The notes under the pieces are model-generated. The model had not been told where the DNA came from and searched no databases. It was given only the letters and a program-made list of their open reading frames with translations. A stretch of DNA of 64,000 bases. Origin: Leptospira dzoumogneensis. GTDB lineage: Bacteria; Spirochaetota; Leptospiria; Leptospirales; Leptospiraceae. The stretch is from assembly GCF_004770895.1 (NCBI RefSeq), contig NZ_RQHS01000005.1, forward strand, positions 248,001 through 312,000, written 5' to 3'. The position numbers and the translations under genes were made by a program. This document shows, piece by piece, positions 8,548 through 17,465 of the stretch (the stretch's first letter is position 1; every line of letters begins with the position of its first letter).

Positions 8548-8566
8548 ACCCAATGAGGGTGGGGGC
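8542..8566. repeat. Perfect 10-bp hairpin (GCCCCCACCC / GGGTGGGGGC)
   Basis: The arms at 8542-8551 and 8557-8566 are perfectly complementary with loop AATGA. No T-run follows on either strand, so it is not a standard intrinsic terminator. It could still stop or stabilise the RND pump transcript arriving from the right. A related GGGTGGGGCC block recurs at about 8650-8662. Confidence 0.75.
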
Positions 8567-8670
8567 TAAAATTTACTGCATCGATACAAATTTGACTTCG
8601 CTTTGCTCAGTCACCCTACGGGAATCTCGCTCCCTACGGGTCGCTCGATTGGGTGGGGCCCCTTACAAAA

Positions 8671-11600
8671 CTACTTTTTCTTCTTCGAACTAGTTCCCTT
8701 CTTAGGTTTGGACTCCACGTCTTGGGCCCATTCACTCAAAGAAGATTGATTATGATTCGTCGAAATCGCAGCGGTTCCGGAATGACCTGCTTCGCTGTGA
8801 ATGGTCGCTGTCATATCAGGACGGAACTTGCCTTCTATCCATTCTCTGAACTTATCGATACCACCGAAGATAGAAGGAACCACGATCAGAGTAACTAACG
8901 TGGAAAGGATCAAGCCTCCTATGATCGCGATACCCATTGCAGTTCTGGATTTCGCAGCTTCTCCGAGACCCAATGCGATCGGAACAGTTCCCATGATCAT
9001 CGCGATGGATGTCATCAAGATCGGACGTAATCTTACAAGACCTGCTTCGAAGATCGCTTCATCTCTTGTGATACCTCTTTCTCTCACTGCTTGCATTGCA
9101 TAGTCCACGAGTAAGATCGAGTTTTTAGCGACGAGCCCCATGAGCAGGATGAGTCCGATCATGGAGAATATATTCAACATTTCTCCCGTTAAGAAAAGAG
9201 CGAAGAATGCCCCGGAAATTGCAGGAGGGATCGCGAATAAGATCGTGATCGGTGTGATGAAAGATTCATAAAGAGAAGCAAGAACCAAATAGATGAATAC
9301 CAACGCCAGACCGAATGCCACGATGATGTTCAAGAATAGTTCTTTTAAGTCTTCCGACTGACCTTGGAAATTAAAACGAACTCCCGGTGGAGGAGGGATT
9401 TCCTTGGTCAAAATTTTAGTCGCTTCTTCCATCGCAGTTCCGATCGCACCACCCGGTGCAAGGTTTGCATTTACAACAACTGCTCTTGCTCTATCGATAC
9501 GATTGATACGAGAAGGACCTAAGTTTTCTTTACCGCTGCTGATCGCAGCAAGAGGGATCAATCTGTTTGCGATATTCGGGACCTTGGTTTGTCCATAAGC
9601 AGCTCTCAAGTTCCTTTGGTCAGGTTTAAGCCTCATACGGACCTCGTACTCGATCCCTTTATCGTAAAACTTACTAACCTGATCTCCAGCGATCTGGTAT
9701 CTTAACTCTGAACCTGCAACACCGGGAAGAACTCCTACCAATTGCATTCTGGAATTATCCAAAACGATTTGGTATTCAGGTTTTCCACCTCTAAAGTCGG
9801 AGTCGATGTCAGCGAGATCTTTGATACCCTTCAGTCGTTCTATTACTTTTTTGGAATATGCTTCCACTTCTTCCAAATTATTCCCTTTGAGAACCAATTG
9901 GAACGGATACTGGACCCCGCCTCCCACTGCGGAATAATCCGAAACCGCAGGCCTTGCATAATCATAGGCCTTTAACATTTTACGGATATCTTCTTTGACA
10001 GCGGTAGTGTCCCTGGATCTTTTTTTGGAAGAAACGAGTGCAATCGCCAGAATCGCAGTGTTCGGCTCTCCACCATCCGGTTTACCGATAGTGATCGCGA
10101 TCTTATCCATTTCAGGGAATTTTTGGAGTTCCGCCAAAACTTGATCGGAAACATCTTTAGTTCCTTGTAAGCTGGTGCCTGGAGGAAGATCCAAAGTCAC
10201 CATAAACTCACCCTGATCATTCGCAGGTAGGAATGTTTTCTTTACGAAAGCACAACTTACGAAGGAAAGAATGAATATTAAGAAAGTCAAAAGTATGATC
10301 TTACCCGGATGGGCCAACGCGTAATGCATTGTGATCTTATAAATTTTTTCCAACCAGTTTTGGAAACGATCGAATGCTTCTACTGCGGCGTTCCTTTTAT
10401 CATGGGTAAGTTTACCCGCGAAGTAAGCGGACAACATCGGTGCCACAAAAAGACCGTCGAAGAGCGAAATGATCATGGCAAAGACCACAGTCAATCCGAA
10501 CTGTTTGAAGAACTGACCTACGATCCCTGATAAAAATCCGACAGGGAAGAATACAGCGATCACAGTTAAAGAAGTTCCGATAACCGCAAGAGCCACTTCC
10601 ATGGTTCCTTTTTCCGCGGCTTCCATCACGGTTGCACCTTCTTCCAATTTACGGAAGATGTTTTCCCGGACCACGATCGCGTCGTCGACGAGTAGTCCTA
10701 CCGCGAGGGATAAGGCCAAGAGAGTCATAACGTTAATCGTGAATCCCATGATCCACATGATGATGAATGCACCCAATAAGGAGTTAGGTAACGCAAGACC
10801 GGTGATGATCGTAGATCTTAAGTTCCCTAAGAAGAAATAAACAGTGATTACCGCGAGTAAGATACCTAGAACGATCGCTTCCGTAACGTCTTCTACGTTG
10901 TATCGGATCCATCTGGAACCGTCGCGGATCAATCTGATCTTAGGTTTTCCTTCCAAAGGTTGGATATCCGCATTTAATTTATCGATCCTTTTTAAAACCT
11001 CGTCCGCAACGGATACTGTGTTCGCTCCGGATTGTTTATATACATCTATAAATAAAGCGGGTTTAAGTTCTTTTTCTATAACGGCATTTTTATCACCGCC
11101 GAAAAGTCTTTTGACTCTTTTTGGAAATTGAACTGTCCAGGTGATAGGATGAGTCAGAAATCCTGCGTCTTCTTCCTCAACTTCGTCACTTTTGGAAGCC
11201 CAAAGATAACCTAATGTTTCTTCGTCTTCCGTTCCGTCTCTTACGGTTCCCAATTCTTTTATGAGTACCGAGTTACCAACGTCTCCACCGAAGGAAACGA
11301 TAGTGTTCTCGATTTGGGAAAGAGTTTCATATCTTCCTAAAGTTCTATAAGAAGTTTCTTTTGCACCAGAATCGAATTTACCAACCGGAACGTTTAATCC
11401 GGCGGTCTTTAACCTATTGGCGATGACTACCATAGGCATTTGATAAGAAACTAATTTATTTCTATCTAATTCGATTTGGATCTCTCTTCTAGTTCCACCG
11501 ACTAACTTAACGGAACCGACACCGGCGATCTGCTCTAACTTAGCCTTAACGGTTTCTTTCGCTAAGTCGTACATTTTTGCCTGATTCAGATCTGCAAACA

Positions 11601-12027
11601 CTGCCAAACGAATGATCGGTTGGTCCGCCGGGTCGAAACGAACTACTTTAGGTTCTTTAATACCGTCAGGAAGTTTAGGACGAACAGATGCGGTTTTATC
11701 TCTAAACTGTTGTTCCGCGTATTTGATATCAGTGGAAAGAGTGAATTCGCCTAAAACAACGGAAACACCTTCTTGGTTACGAGAAGTGATCTTCTTTAAA
11801 CCTGCAATGGAAGAAAGTTCTTCTTCCAAAGGTTTAGAGATCAACTCTTCGATCTCTTCCGGACCTGCTCCGGGGTAAATCGTAGTTACGGTCACTACCG
11901 GAATATTCACATCCGGAAAGAGATCCACTCCCATCTTACTAAGGGAGAAGATACCGGTGATCAACATAAGGATCACAATACTGGTAATAAAAATGGGACG
12001 TTTAATAGAGAGGAGCGCGATATTCAA
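8671..12027 (-). CDS. RND-family efflux pump inner-membrane protein (AcrB/MdtB-like)
   Basis: A 1118-residue resistance-nodulation-division transporter, a proton-driven trimeric exporter spanning the inner membrane. The family layout is clear: TM1 with ALLSIKRPIFITS, two large periplasmic loops, the central TM bundle with LALSLAVGLLVDDAIVVREN (the Asp pair of the proton relay), and the second half with LVLASLYESFITPITILFAIPP and GLVAKNSILLVDYA. The C-terminal tail is cytosolic and lysine-rich (SKPKKGTSSKKKK). The sequence resembles hydrophobic/amphiphilic efflux pumps more than metal (CzcA) pumps. The usual periplasmic adaptor and outer-membrane channel are not adjacent in this window; the upstream 579 bases are non-coding, so partners must be encoded elsewhere. 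Confidence 0.93.
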   Translation of the reverse strand: MNIALLSIKRPIFITSIVILMLITGIFSLSKMGVDLFPDVNIPVVTVTTIYPGAGPEEIEELISKPLEEELSSIAGLKKITSRNQEGVSVVLGEFTLSTDIKYAEQQFRDKTASVRPKLPDGIKEPKVVRFDPADQPIIRLAVFADLNQAKMYDLAKETVKAKLEQIAGVGSVKLVGGTRREIQIELDRNKLVSYQMPMVVIANRLKTAGLNVPVGKFDSGAKETSYRTLGRYETLSQIENTIVSFGGDVGNSVLIKELGTVRDGTEDEETLGYLWASKSDEVEEEDAGFLTHPITWTVQFPKRVKRLFGGDKNAVIEKELKPALFIDVYKQSGANTVSVADEVLKRIDKLNADIQPLEGKPKIRLIRDGSRWIRYNVEDVTEAIVLGILLAVITVYFFLGNLRSTIITGLALPNSLLGAFIIMWIMGFTINVMTLLALSLAVGLLVDDAIVVRENIFRKLEEGATVMEAAEKGTMEVALAVIGTSLTVIAVFFPVGFLSGIVGQFFKQFGLTVVFAMIISLFDGLFVAPMLSAYFAGKLTHDKRNAAVEAFDRFQNWLEKIYKITMHYALAHPGKIILLTFLIFILSFVSCAFVKKTFLPANDQGEFMVTLDLPPGTSLQGTKDVSDQVLAELQKFPEMDKIAITIGKPDGGEPNTAILAIALVSSKKRSRDTTAVKEDIRKMLKAYDYARPAVSDYSAVGGGVQYPFQLVLKGNNLEEVEAYSKKVIERLKGIKDLADIDSDFRGGKPEYQIVLDNSRMQLVGVLPGVAGSELRYQIAGDQVSKFYDKGIEYEVRMRLKPDQRNLRAAYGQTKVPNIANRLIPLAAISSGKENLGPSRINRIDRARAVVVNANLAPGGAIGTAMEEATKILTKEIPPPPGVRFNFQGQSEDLKELFLNIIVAFGLALVFIYLVLASLYESFITPITILFAIPPAISGAFFALFLTGEMLNIFSMIGLILLMGLVAKNSILLVDYAMQAVRERGITRDEAIFEAGLVRLRPILMTSIAMIMGTVPIALGLGEAAKSRTAMGIAIIGGLILSTLVTLIVVPSIFGGIDKFREWIEGKFRPDMTATIHSEAGHSGTAAISTNHNQSSLSEWAQDVESKPKKGTSSKKKK

Positions 12028-12590
12028 GTTGCCTCCGGAGAATCCAACATTTCGAAAATCGAATGAAGGATCTGCTCAGAGGTCCATTGCTATCCATTCC
12101 TGAATTTTCGAAAACAAATTCGCAAACTCGATTTAGGAAATTTGGGTGAATGGTTTTGGGATCGGACTAAGTCAGGTTGCGAAAAGAAAAAAATCGAGCC
12201 GGACTGGGGGCGGGCCGGAACGAACGTCATACTCTATTGCTAAAACGATTCTAAAATTCATTGGACTGCAGTCGGTTGTGCGGCCGACCCAGCTTTGCTG
12301 GCCGGGCTGCTCCGGGTTCGCTATCGCTCATCCCTTCGGGACTTCGCCCTCCGCATCCCTGTCGGTAGCTCTCCTGTAAAACAATATCCTGATTTAGGAT
12401 ACAGGAATGAATCTCTATTCTCCTGACTTAAAATTTTTGAATGGATCTAATAATAGAAAAGACTCCGCTAAAAAATCCGAATTCAAATTCAGAAATCATT
12501 TTTAAAAAAATATGATGAATATCAATTCGGAATAAATATTCTAATATAATAAAAATAGAATGTAAATTTTTCATTGACGATCCTATGAGT
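12028..12590. other. Spacer with GC-rich repeat block, no gene
   Basis: This lies between the divergent RND pump and the secreted 750-residue protein. A GC-rich block at about 12270-12375 contains short inverted repeats (CCAGCTTTGCTGG; CCCTTCGGG) and resembles the blocks at 8590-8660 and 60470-60540 in character, though not in exact sequence. A small stem TATCCT/AGGATA lies near 12389-12405. The remainder is AT-rich. Confidence 0.6.
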
Positions 12591-12618
12591 TTGTTGGCCT
12601 CTTCGTATGAAATATAAC
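12591..12618 (+). promoter_or_regulatory. Possible sigma-70 promoter of the secreted-protein gene
   Basis: TTGTTG at 12591-12596 and TATAAC at 12613-12618 are separated by 16 bases. If used, transcription would start near 12625, downstream of the first in-frame ATG (12607), which supports the ATG at 12637 as the true start. This is a pattern match only. Confidence 0.3.
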
Positions 12619-12636
12619 GAATGGGTGTATGACGTT

Positions 12637-14889
12637 ATGCGAAAAATTTTTTTCACCTTTGTATTTTGTTTTTCTATCCTATTTGGGAGTTCTCTCCAAG
12701 CTGATACAGACAGTAGTGGTTCTTCTCTCATTTCAAGTTTTTTGGATCTATTTGGAATTAACTCTTCTGCAGCGAGCTTTCCTTATTCTTCGGAATCCGG
12801 ATCTGATTACAGTGGAACGGATGCGAATAAGAATGTGAAAAAATATTGGAATCTTAGAAATAAACTCCGAAAGAATTTTATAAAACTTTCCACCGATAAG
12901 GGTGGATGCCTTCCGATGGAAGAAGTTAAAATTTCCCTAAACGATCCAAATTATCGTTTGGGAAAATGGGGAGATTCCACAATTAAACTAGGCTGGTATT
13001 TGGGTGTACTTGGCTCGGAGTTACATATGCTATCTCGCCCAGACAGTTATCCAGGATACGGAGAGGTGAATGATATCCAAAATACGATACGAGAACTCTT
13101 TTGCGCATTTATTACTTTAGAACGTCTTGATCGTTTTGGGGAACAAAGTATCTGGGAAGTGCATCCTGTGAATGTTGCAAAATATCCGGGGACAGAAGGT
13201 TATCAATGGCCGGATACACCTGGTTTTTTTGTGAGAGATGATGTTCCTTTCAATGTGATGAGAGATTTAGGTCTAAACGGAGCCGAAGGAGATTACCAAA
13301 CATGGATTGGGGACCAAGTTTTTCCCACTCCTCCTTATAATCGAGAGATGAGCCAGGACCAAGTAGTTCATTTATTATTAGGTTTAGCAATCGTAAAACA
13401 TTTGGTACCATTTACATATTCCTACCAAGGAATGAATTTTCAACACCAAGCTCAAATATATGCACGTAGATTAGTGGACTATATGTATGCGGGCCAAAAC
13501 CAAACTTATGAAATTTTGGGGATTCCCGTAGGCGAAACGAACGTTTCCTGGTTAATCGTAAATCCAGTCTCACCCAAGGTAAATTGGTTCGGATCTTGTC
13601 CACTATGTATGGGTTGGTTTGATCCGTTTCATCCGGTCGATCCGGATCATATGGGACAAGTGACTAGAGGGGCGGATGCTCGATTTTTTTCAGCAGGTTT
13701 CAATCTTGCCGGAAGTTGGATATCAGGTAAAAGTTGGAATGTCAACCCACAATATTTAGTGGCATGGGGAGGGTTATCCCAATCTGCAGTTTTTACTACG
13801 CCGGATAACGCGCATATGGTTATGGCCTTAGCTTCTATCGGAAATGGTTGGGGGCAGGCTACACAAGACCTTCTAGTTGCGCAAGCCGCTCAACATGACT
13901 TTTATCTATATCCTCTCTTGCATTCTATTTTGCATTATGGTGGAAGTATCTCAGCATTTTTAGAGAGTAAAACTTTATCCTTTTTAAACTCTGCTCCGTG
14001 GAGCGGAACAGGAACCGAGTTTGGATCGGATAGCGGTTGGGCTTCGGAAAACCGATTCATTCGAAATAAAGATATTCATAATCAAAAATCAATATTCCCA
14101 ATAGAAAGTCATGGGTTAGATTATTTACTTTTGCATAATCTTTTCTTTATAGCAAAACCGAATCAATATTACGGAGTGACTCCAAATCAGCAACCGAACT
14201 CAGTTCCGGACTTTTCGGTTCCGAACTGGCCTGTTCCACCTAGTTATAAACTGCCACCGATTGGATATACGGTAGCCGGAACACCTACCTATCTAAATAC
14301 TTGTACTGCTTCCACGAGTGTGGATATTCCGATCACGATAGAATGGGATGATCCGCATGGAAACAGAGAGTCCGTGGCCATATTATTGGATGCCCAGCCT
14401 AGTTCTGGCAATGGGATCGTAACTTCAACCGGAACAAAAAATCGTTTCATTTACCATGGCAAATTCTGGGGCCAATGGTGGTGGGAAGATACTGTCCGAT
14501 TTAGACTTTTGGATGAAGACGGAAATTCTACTTACTTAACTGCTTTGATCGGTTATCCTGGAGCTATTGCCGCTCCTCCGAATCTCGGAGCGGTCGGATC
14601 ACCCACACGAGTTGTAGTCAACGGATGGTTTGCAGGAGTTCCATTGTATGGAACCATTGAAATGGAATTCCAGGTCTATGCGATTGACCCGAATTGTACT
14701 CCGCCGAAACCTAGTGCTTGGATTATTTCGGGAGTGAGAAATGCGGTCGCCTATCCGATTTCTCCCCTAAGATTTAAGGCAATCGTTGGCTGGACAATTT
14801 TGTCTCTCCACGGAAATGCAGGAGTCACTTTACAAGCGGCGACAAGCGTAGGAACAACCGGCACCCAAGAAGTACAAATCAATTGGTAA
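12637..14889 (+). CDS. Large secreted hypothetical protein
   Basis: About 750 residues, family not recognised. I place the start at the ATG at 12637, which gives a clean signal peptide (MRKIFFTFVFCFSILFGSSLQA); an in-frame ATG ten codons earlier would put polar residues before it and overlaps a possible promoter. The mature protein is rich in Trp, Tyr, Pro and Gly. Residues about 70-540 look helical/globular with a Cys pair in SCPLCMGW. The last 180 residues look like beta-sandwich modules (TPTYLNTCTASTSVDIPIT onward). No HExxH or other catalytic motif stands out. It is followed by two lipoprotein genes on the same strand, suggesting a surface or periplasmic group. Confidence 0.75.
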   Translation: MRKIFFTFVFCFSILFGSSLQADTDSSGSSLISSFLDLFGINSSAASFPYSSESGSDYSGTDANKNVKKYWNLRNKLRKNFIKLSTDKGGCLPMEEVKISLNDPNYRLGKWGDSTIKLGWYLGVLGSELHMLSRPDSYPGYGEVNDIQNTIRELFCAFITLERLDRFGEQSIWEVHPVNVAKYPGTEGYQWPDTPGFFVRDDVPFNVMRDLGLNGAEGDYQTWIGDQVFPTPPYNREMSQDQVVHLLLGLAIVKHLVPFTYSYQGMNFQHQAQIYARRLVDYMYAGQNQTYEILGIPVGETNVSWLIVNPVSPKVNWFGSCPLCMGWFDPFHPVDPDHMGQVTRGADARFFSAGFNLAGSWISGKSWNVNPQYLVAWGGLSQSAVFTTPDNAHMVMALASIGNGWGQATQDLLVAQAAQHDFYLYPLLHSILHYGGSISAFLESKTLSFLNSAPWSGTGTEFGSDSGWASENRFIRNKDIHNQKSIFPIESHGLDYLLLHNLFFIAKPNQYYGVTPNQQPNSVPDFSVPNWPVPPSYKLPPIGYTVAGTPTYLNTCTASTSVDIPITIEWDDPHGNRESVAILLDAQPSSGNGIVTSTGTKNRFIYHGKFWGQWWWEDTVRFRLLDEDGNSTYLTALIGYPGAIAAPPNLGAVGSPTRVVVNGWFAGVPLYGTIEMEFQVYAIDPNCTPPKPSAWIISGVRNAVAYPISPLRFKAIVGWTILSLHGNAGVTLQAATSVGTTGTQEVQINW

Positions 14890-14900
14890 AGGAATTCATA

Positions 14901-15146
14901 ATGCGAAGGTTGATAACAAAAAACATAACTTTTAACTTAATACTCTTCCTTTTATTAAGCTGCGGTGAAAGGGCTAATCAGAGAGGGGATCGTGATGAAT
15001 GTAAGGAACAGCTCCATAATTTATATCTATTTTACGGATCTTGTTTGAAAGATCCCCCTGCAGAAGGATGTGATCGGTGGTATTTAGGGGCATTATTGTA
15101 TCAAGACCACCAATGCACCGGAATGAAAGTGAATGCACCTTTATAA
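14901..15146 (+). CDS. Small lipoprotein, Cys-rich
   Basis: 81 residues from the ATG at 14901, which has AAGGA eight bases upstream; an earlier in-frame GTG overlaps the preceding gene and is less likely. The signal peptide ends in lipobox LLLSC. The mature part has four further Cys (CKEQ, SCLK, GCDR, QCTG), suggesting two disulfides. It lies 11 bases after the large secreted protein and is probably co-transcribed. Not recognised. Confidence 0.65.
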   Translation: MRRLITKNITFNLILFLLLSCGERANQRGDRDECKEQLHNLYLFYGSCLKDPPAEGCDRWYLGALLYQDHQCTGMKVNAPL

Positions 15147-15223
15147 TCTAAAATTGCCGGACAAACGGAACTTATAAGTCTGTTTCGCAAAACAATCTCA
15201 TATCATAAACAAGGGATTATAAA

Positions 15224-15814
15224 ATGAAACGTTTTCTTTATATTTTATTTTTAGGGAGCTTATTCGTTTCGAATTGTTCCTTACTAAAGGCCCCTCGATT
15301 TTCTAAAGAAAAATTGGATTCTTATATTTCCACATTCCGGGAATTAAAAGAATCCAACCCATCCTTCGGAGAATTGATCTCCAAACCTAGTCCCGCCTTA
15401 ATTTTCGAACTTCCTTCGGAGATAGATCCCAAACAAGCGGATACAATCGCGAAAAAAAACGGATTTACCGACTATCGGGAATTTGCACTTTTACATTTTC
15501 GTATTAAGGAATTTTACGACCTTTGTAATTCCGAAAAATTCATCGAAGATATGAAGGAAGCTCAGGAAAAATATACGGAGAGCTTTCAGGTCTTCTTAAA
15601 TGATCCATCTATGCCGGATACTGCGAAGGACCAAATCAGAGAATCTATCCGAAAGGCGAAAGAACTCCAGGAAGAAAATTTTGCTAAGTCAACAAATCAG
15701 TTCGAAACTTTACGACTGACCCAAGATTCGGCTTATATCTTTGTAAAAGAGAAGGCCAAAGAATTAAAGGAATTGTATACGATCCAGACCCCTGGAGAAA
15801 AGAAAAAAATCTAA
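15224..15814 (+). CDS. Helical lipoprotein, 196 residues
   Basis: The signal peptide MKRFLYILFLGSLFVSNC carries a spirochaete-type lipobox (FVSNC). The mature protein is strongly charged and predicted helical. It includes an FTDYREFALLHFRIKEFYDL segment around residues 85-105 and long coiled-coil-like stretches rich in Lys and Glu toward the C-terminus. ATG has an AGGG motif eight to twelve bases upstream. It ends four bases before the convergent DegT-like gene. No family recognised. Confidence 0.7.
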   Translation: MKRFLYILFLGSLFVSNCSLLKAPRFSKEKLDSYISTFRELKESNPSFGELISKPSPALIFELPSEIDPKQADTIAKKNGFTDYREFALLHFRIKEFYDLCNSEKFIEDMKEAQEKYTESFQVFLNDPSMPDTAKDQIRESIRKAKELQEENFAKSTNQFETLRLTQDSAYIFVKEKAKELKELYTIQTPGEKKKI

Positions 15815-15817
15815 GTT

Positions 15818-16918
15818 TTAGTAAATTCTACGGATTGCCTGAGAGATCCTTTGCACATTATCCTTAGTTAAATTCGGATAGATCGGAATACAATGACCTC
15901 TTTGGTACAATCTTTCCCCGTTCGGGAAATCAGAATTAGAAAGTTCAAGAATATGATGGATCGGTTCCGCAACAGTTCTGCGGGTACCAATTTGTAAAGA
16001 ACGGAAGTATCTTTCTACCTGCTCGTAATTGCCCGGGGCAATGATCACAAAACGATTGAAAGTTTCGGAATTCGGATCGTTAAAGTGGGAACCGACTTGG
16101 GAGCCTTGGATGGATTGCAAATAAACTTGAGCGATCTTTCTTTTTCTTTCTAAGATCACACCAAGATTGGATAATTGTTCGATCCCTAAAGCGGCTTGGT
16201 AATCGATCATATCGTAATCTAATCTAGGCTGGCCTTCTTTACGTGGATAAGGATCTTTACCTTCTTTTCTGGCTCTGATCTTTTTCGCTAAAGAATCATC
16301 ATCAGTACAGATCAAAGCTCCATTACCTGTAGTGATCAGATATTCGATCGAAAGGCCACAAATGGAAATTTTACCCTGTTTCCCTGGAGTGAACGTTTCA
16401 GTTCTTGCACCGACAGTTTCCGAAAAATCTTCGATTACCGGGCGATTCTTAAAATCGTATTTGGAGAAGTCTGCCAAAGAACCGAAAGTATGATCTAAAA
16501 CCACAGCCTTAACGGATTCGTCTTCCAAAGCGGAAGATAATCTTTCAGGACAAACATGGAAAGAATGTTTTCCCATATCCACAACCAAAGGTTGCGCTTG
16601 CATTAAGAAAATTGCATCTAGAGCGGCAAGAGGAGCGAATGTGGAGATAGCGATTTTATCTCCCGGTTGGATCTCCAACGCCAATAAAGACAGATGGTAC
16701 GCAGCAGTTAAACTGTTTGCGGAAATTACTTGTTTGGTCCTGAAGGTAGAAGAGAATGCCTTCTCAAACTTATGAGTCACAGAACCGGAAGCTAAATGGT
16801 CTTCTACCAACGCCTCTAAAACTGTTTTCAGGTCTTCCCGAGAAAGAGTCGGTTTATGGAATTCGATATCGGTTTTTTTCCGGCTTGGTTTCTCTAAAAC
16901 TTCGGTTTCCGCGCTCAT
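15818..16918 (-). CDS. DegT/DnrJ/EryC1/StrS-fold protein lacking the PLP lysine
   Basis: 366 residues with the fold of nucleotide-sugar aminotransferases. The cofactor-phosphate motif SLTAAYHLSLLALEIQPGDKI and the pyridine-binding Asp in VIEDFSETVGA are present. The strand that normally carries the Schiff-base lysine (HPxKxITTGEGG) reads SIEYLITTGNGAL, with Tyr (codon at 16340-16342) where Lys is expected. Family members without Lys either use PMP for dehydration (ColD has His) or are non-catalytic. The rest (LDYDMIDYQAALGIEQL, a variant of the usual RM.ELQAALG.QL) is well kept, so the gene is not decaying. Substrate and role are unknown. No sugar-biosynthesis genes adjoin it. Confidence 0.75.
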   Translation of the reverse strand: MSAETEVLEKPSRKKTDIEFHKPTLSREDLKTVLEALVEDHLASGSVTHKFEKAFSSTFRTKQVISANSLTAAYHLSLLALEIQPGDKIAISTFAPLAALDAIFLMQAQPLVVDMGKHSFHVCPERLSSALEDESVKAVVLDHTFGSLADFSKYDFKNRPVIEDFSETVGARTETFTPGKQGKISICGLSIEYLITTGNGALICTDDDSLAKKIRARKEGKDPYPRKEGQPRLDYDMIDYQAALGIEQLSNLGVILERKRKIAQVYLQSIQGSQVGSHFNDPNSETFNRFVIIAPGNYEQVERYFRSLQIGTRRTVAEPIHHILELSNSDFPNGERLYQRGHCIPIYPNLTKDNVQRISQAIRRIY

Positions 16919-17093
16919 CTTCCCTTCTCAGGTTCCAGTAATTTTATTATGTCGCATTGTAACCCATGTACTTGGCCCGTAAAGATTTTTTTCAAAATCT
17001 TCGGGGCCTAGGACCAACTAGGACATTCAATGCAAATAATCAGAATACCAGCGGAAATGTCTAGACGTTTTCGTACAAGAAAAAAAGGGGGGA

Positions 17094-17309
17094 TCAATCT
17101 CCGAAAATTTTCTTACGGATCCCGATCCAGATTTCAGGCAAATACGCCCCAATAATGATCAAAATCAGACCTGTATAGGTCCATTTATTAAAATAAGACT
17201 CACCGGCGAAACGAAGAGTGGCTACATTGATGATAGTTGTCCACCATCCGAGTAAAATAAGAATAAGACCTATAAAATTCGGAAAAAGAAAACCTATGAT
17301 TTTACCCAT
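17094..17309 (-). CDS. Small two-TM membrane protein
   Basis: 71 residues from the ATG at 17309, which has AGAGG five bases upstream; a TTG five codons earlier would overlap that ribosome-binding site. There are two hydrophobic helices (FIGLILILLGWWTTIINVA and TYTGLILIIIGAYLPEIWIGI) and a basic C-terminus (RKKIFGD). The family is unrecognised; it fits small integral membrane proteins of unknown role. Confidence 0.6.
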   Translation of the reverse strand: MGKIIGFLFPNFIGLILILLGWWTTIINVATLRFAGESYFNKWTYTGLILIIIGAYLPEIWIGIRKKIFGD

Positions 17310-17465
17310 AAAAACCTCTAACAAAAAGGGACTAAGACGAGAGAATTATCGATATCGGATCTTACTCATCAAGTTGTTTTTTGGGACTTTCTCCGAATTC
17401 AAAAACAAGGCAGAGATTTTTCCTTGCCCAGGGACTTTACAAAAACCAAAATTTAGAAACGAGCC

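Larger units (their letters stand above)
8156..8670. other. 515-base spacer with GC-rich repeats and hairpins
   Basis: There is no credible gene here. It holds a 23-base direct repeat (8381 and 8525), a strong hairpin (8542-8566), and a 3' block rich in short GC palindromes (about 8590-8660, with CCCTACGGG twice). The 8156-8300 end is AT-rich and should contain the promoter of the lipoprotein gene, although no clear -35/-10 stands out. Confidence 0.7.

Noticed and set aside
8350..8556. Open frame of 68 codons through the spacer repeats
   Set aside because: Its translation duplicates CGYHRPAP/RGYHRPAP because it simply reads both copies of the direct repeat; no coding signal.
12389..12405. 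Small stem-loop TATCCT/AGGATA
   Set aside because: Six base pairs with no T-run; chance in AT-rich sequence is likely.
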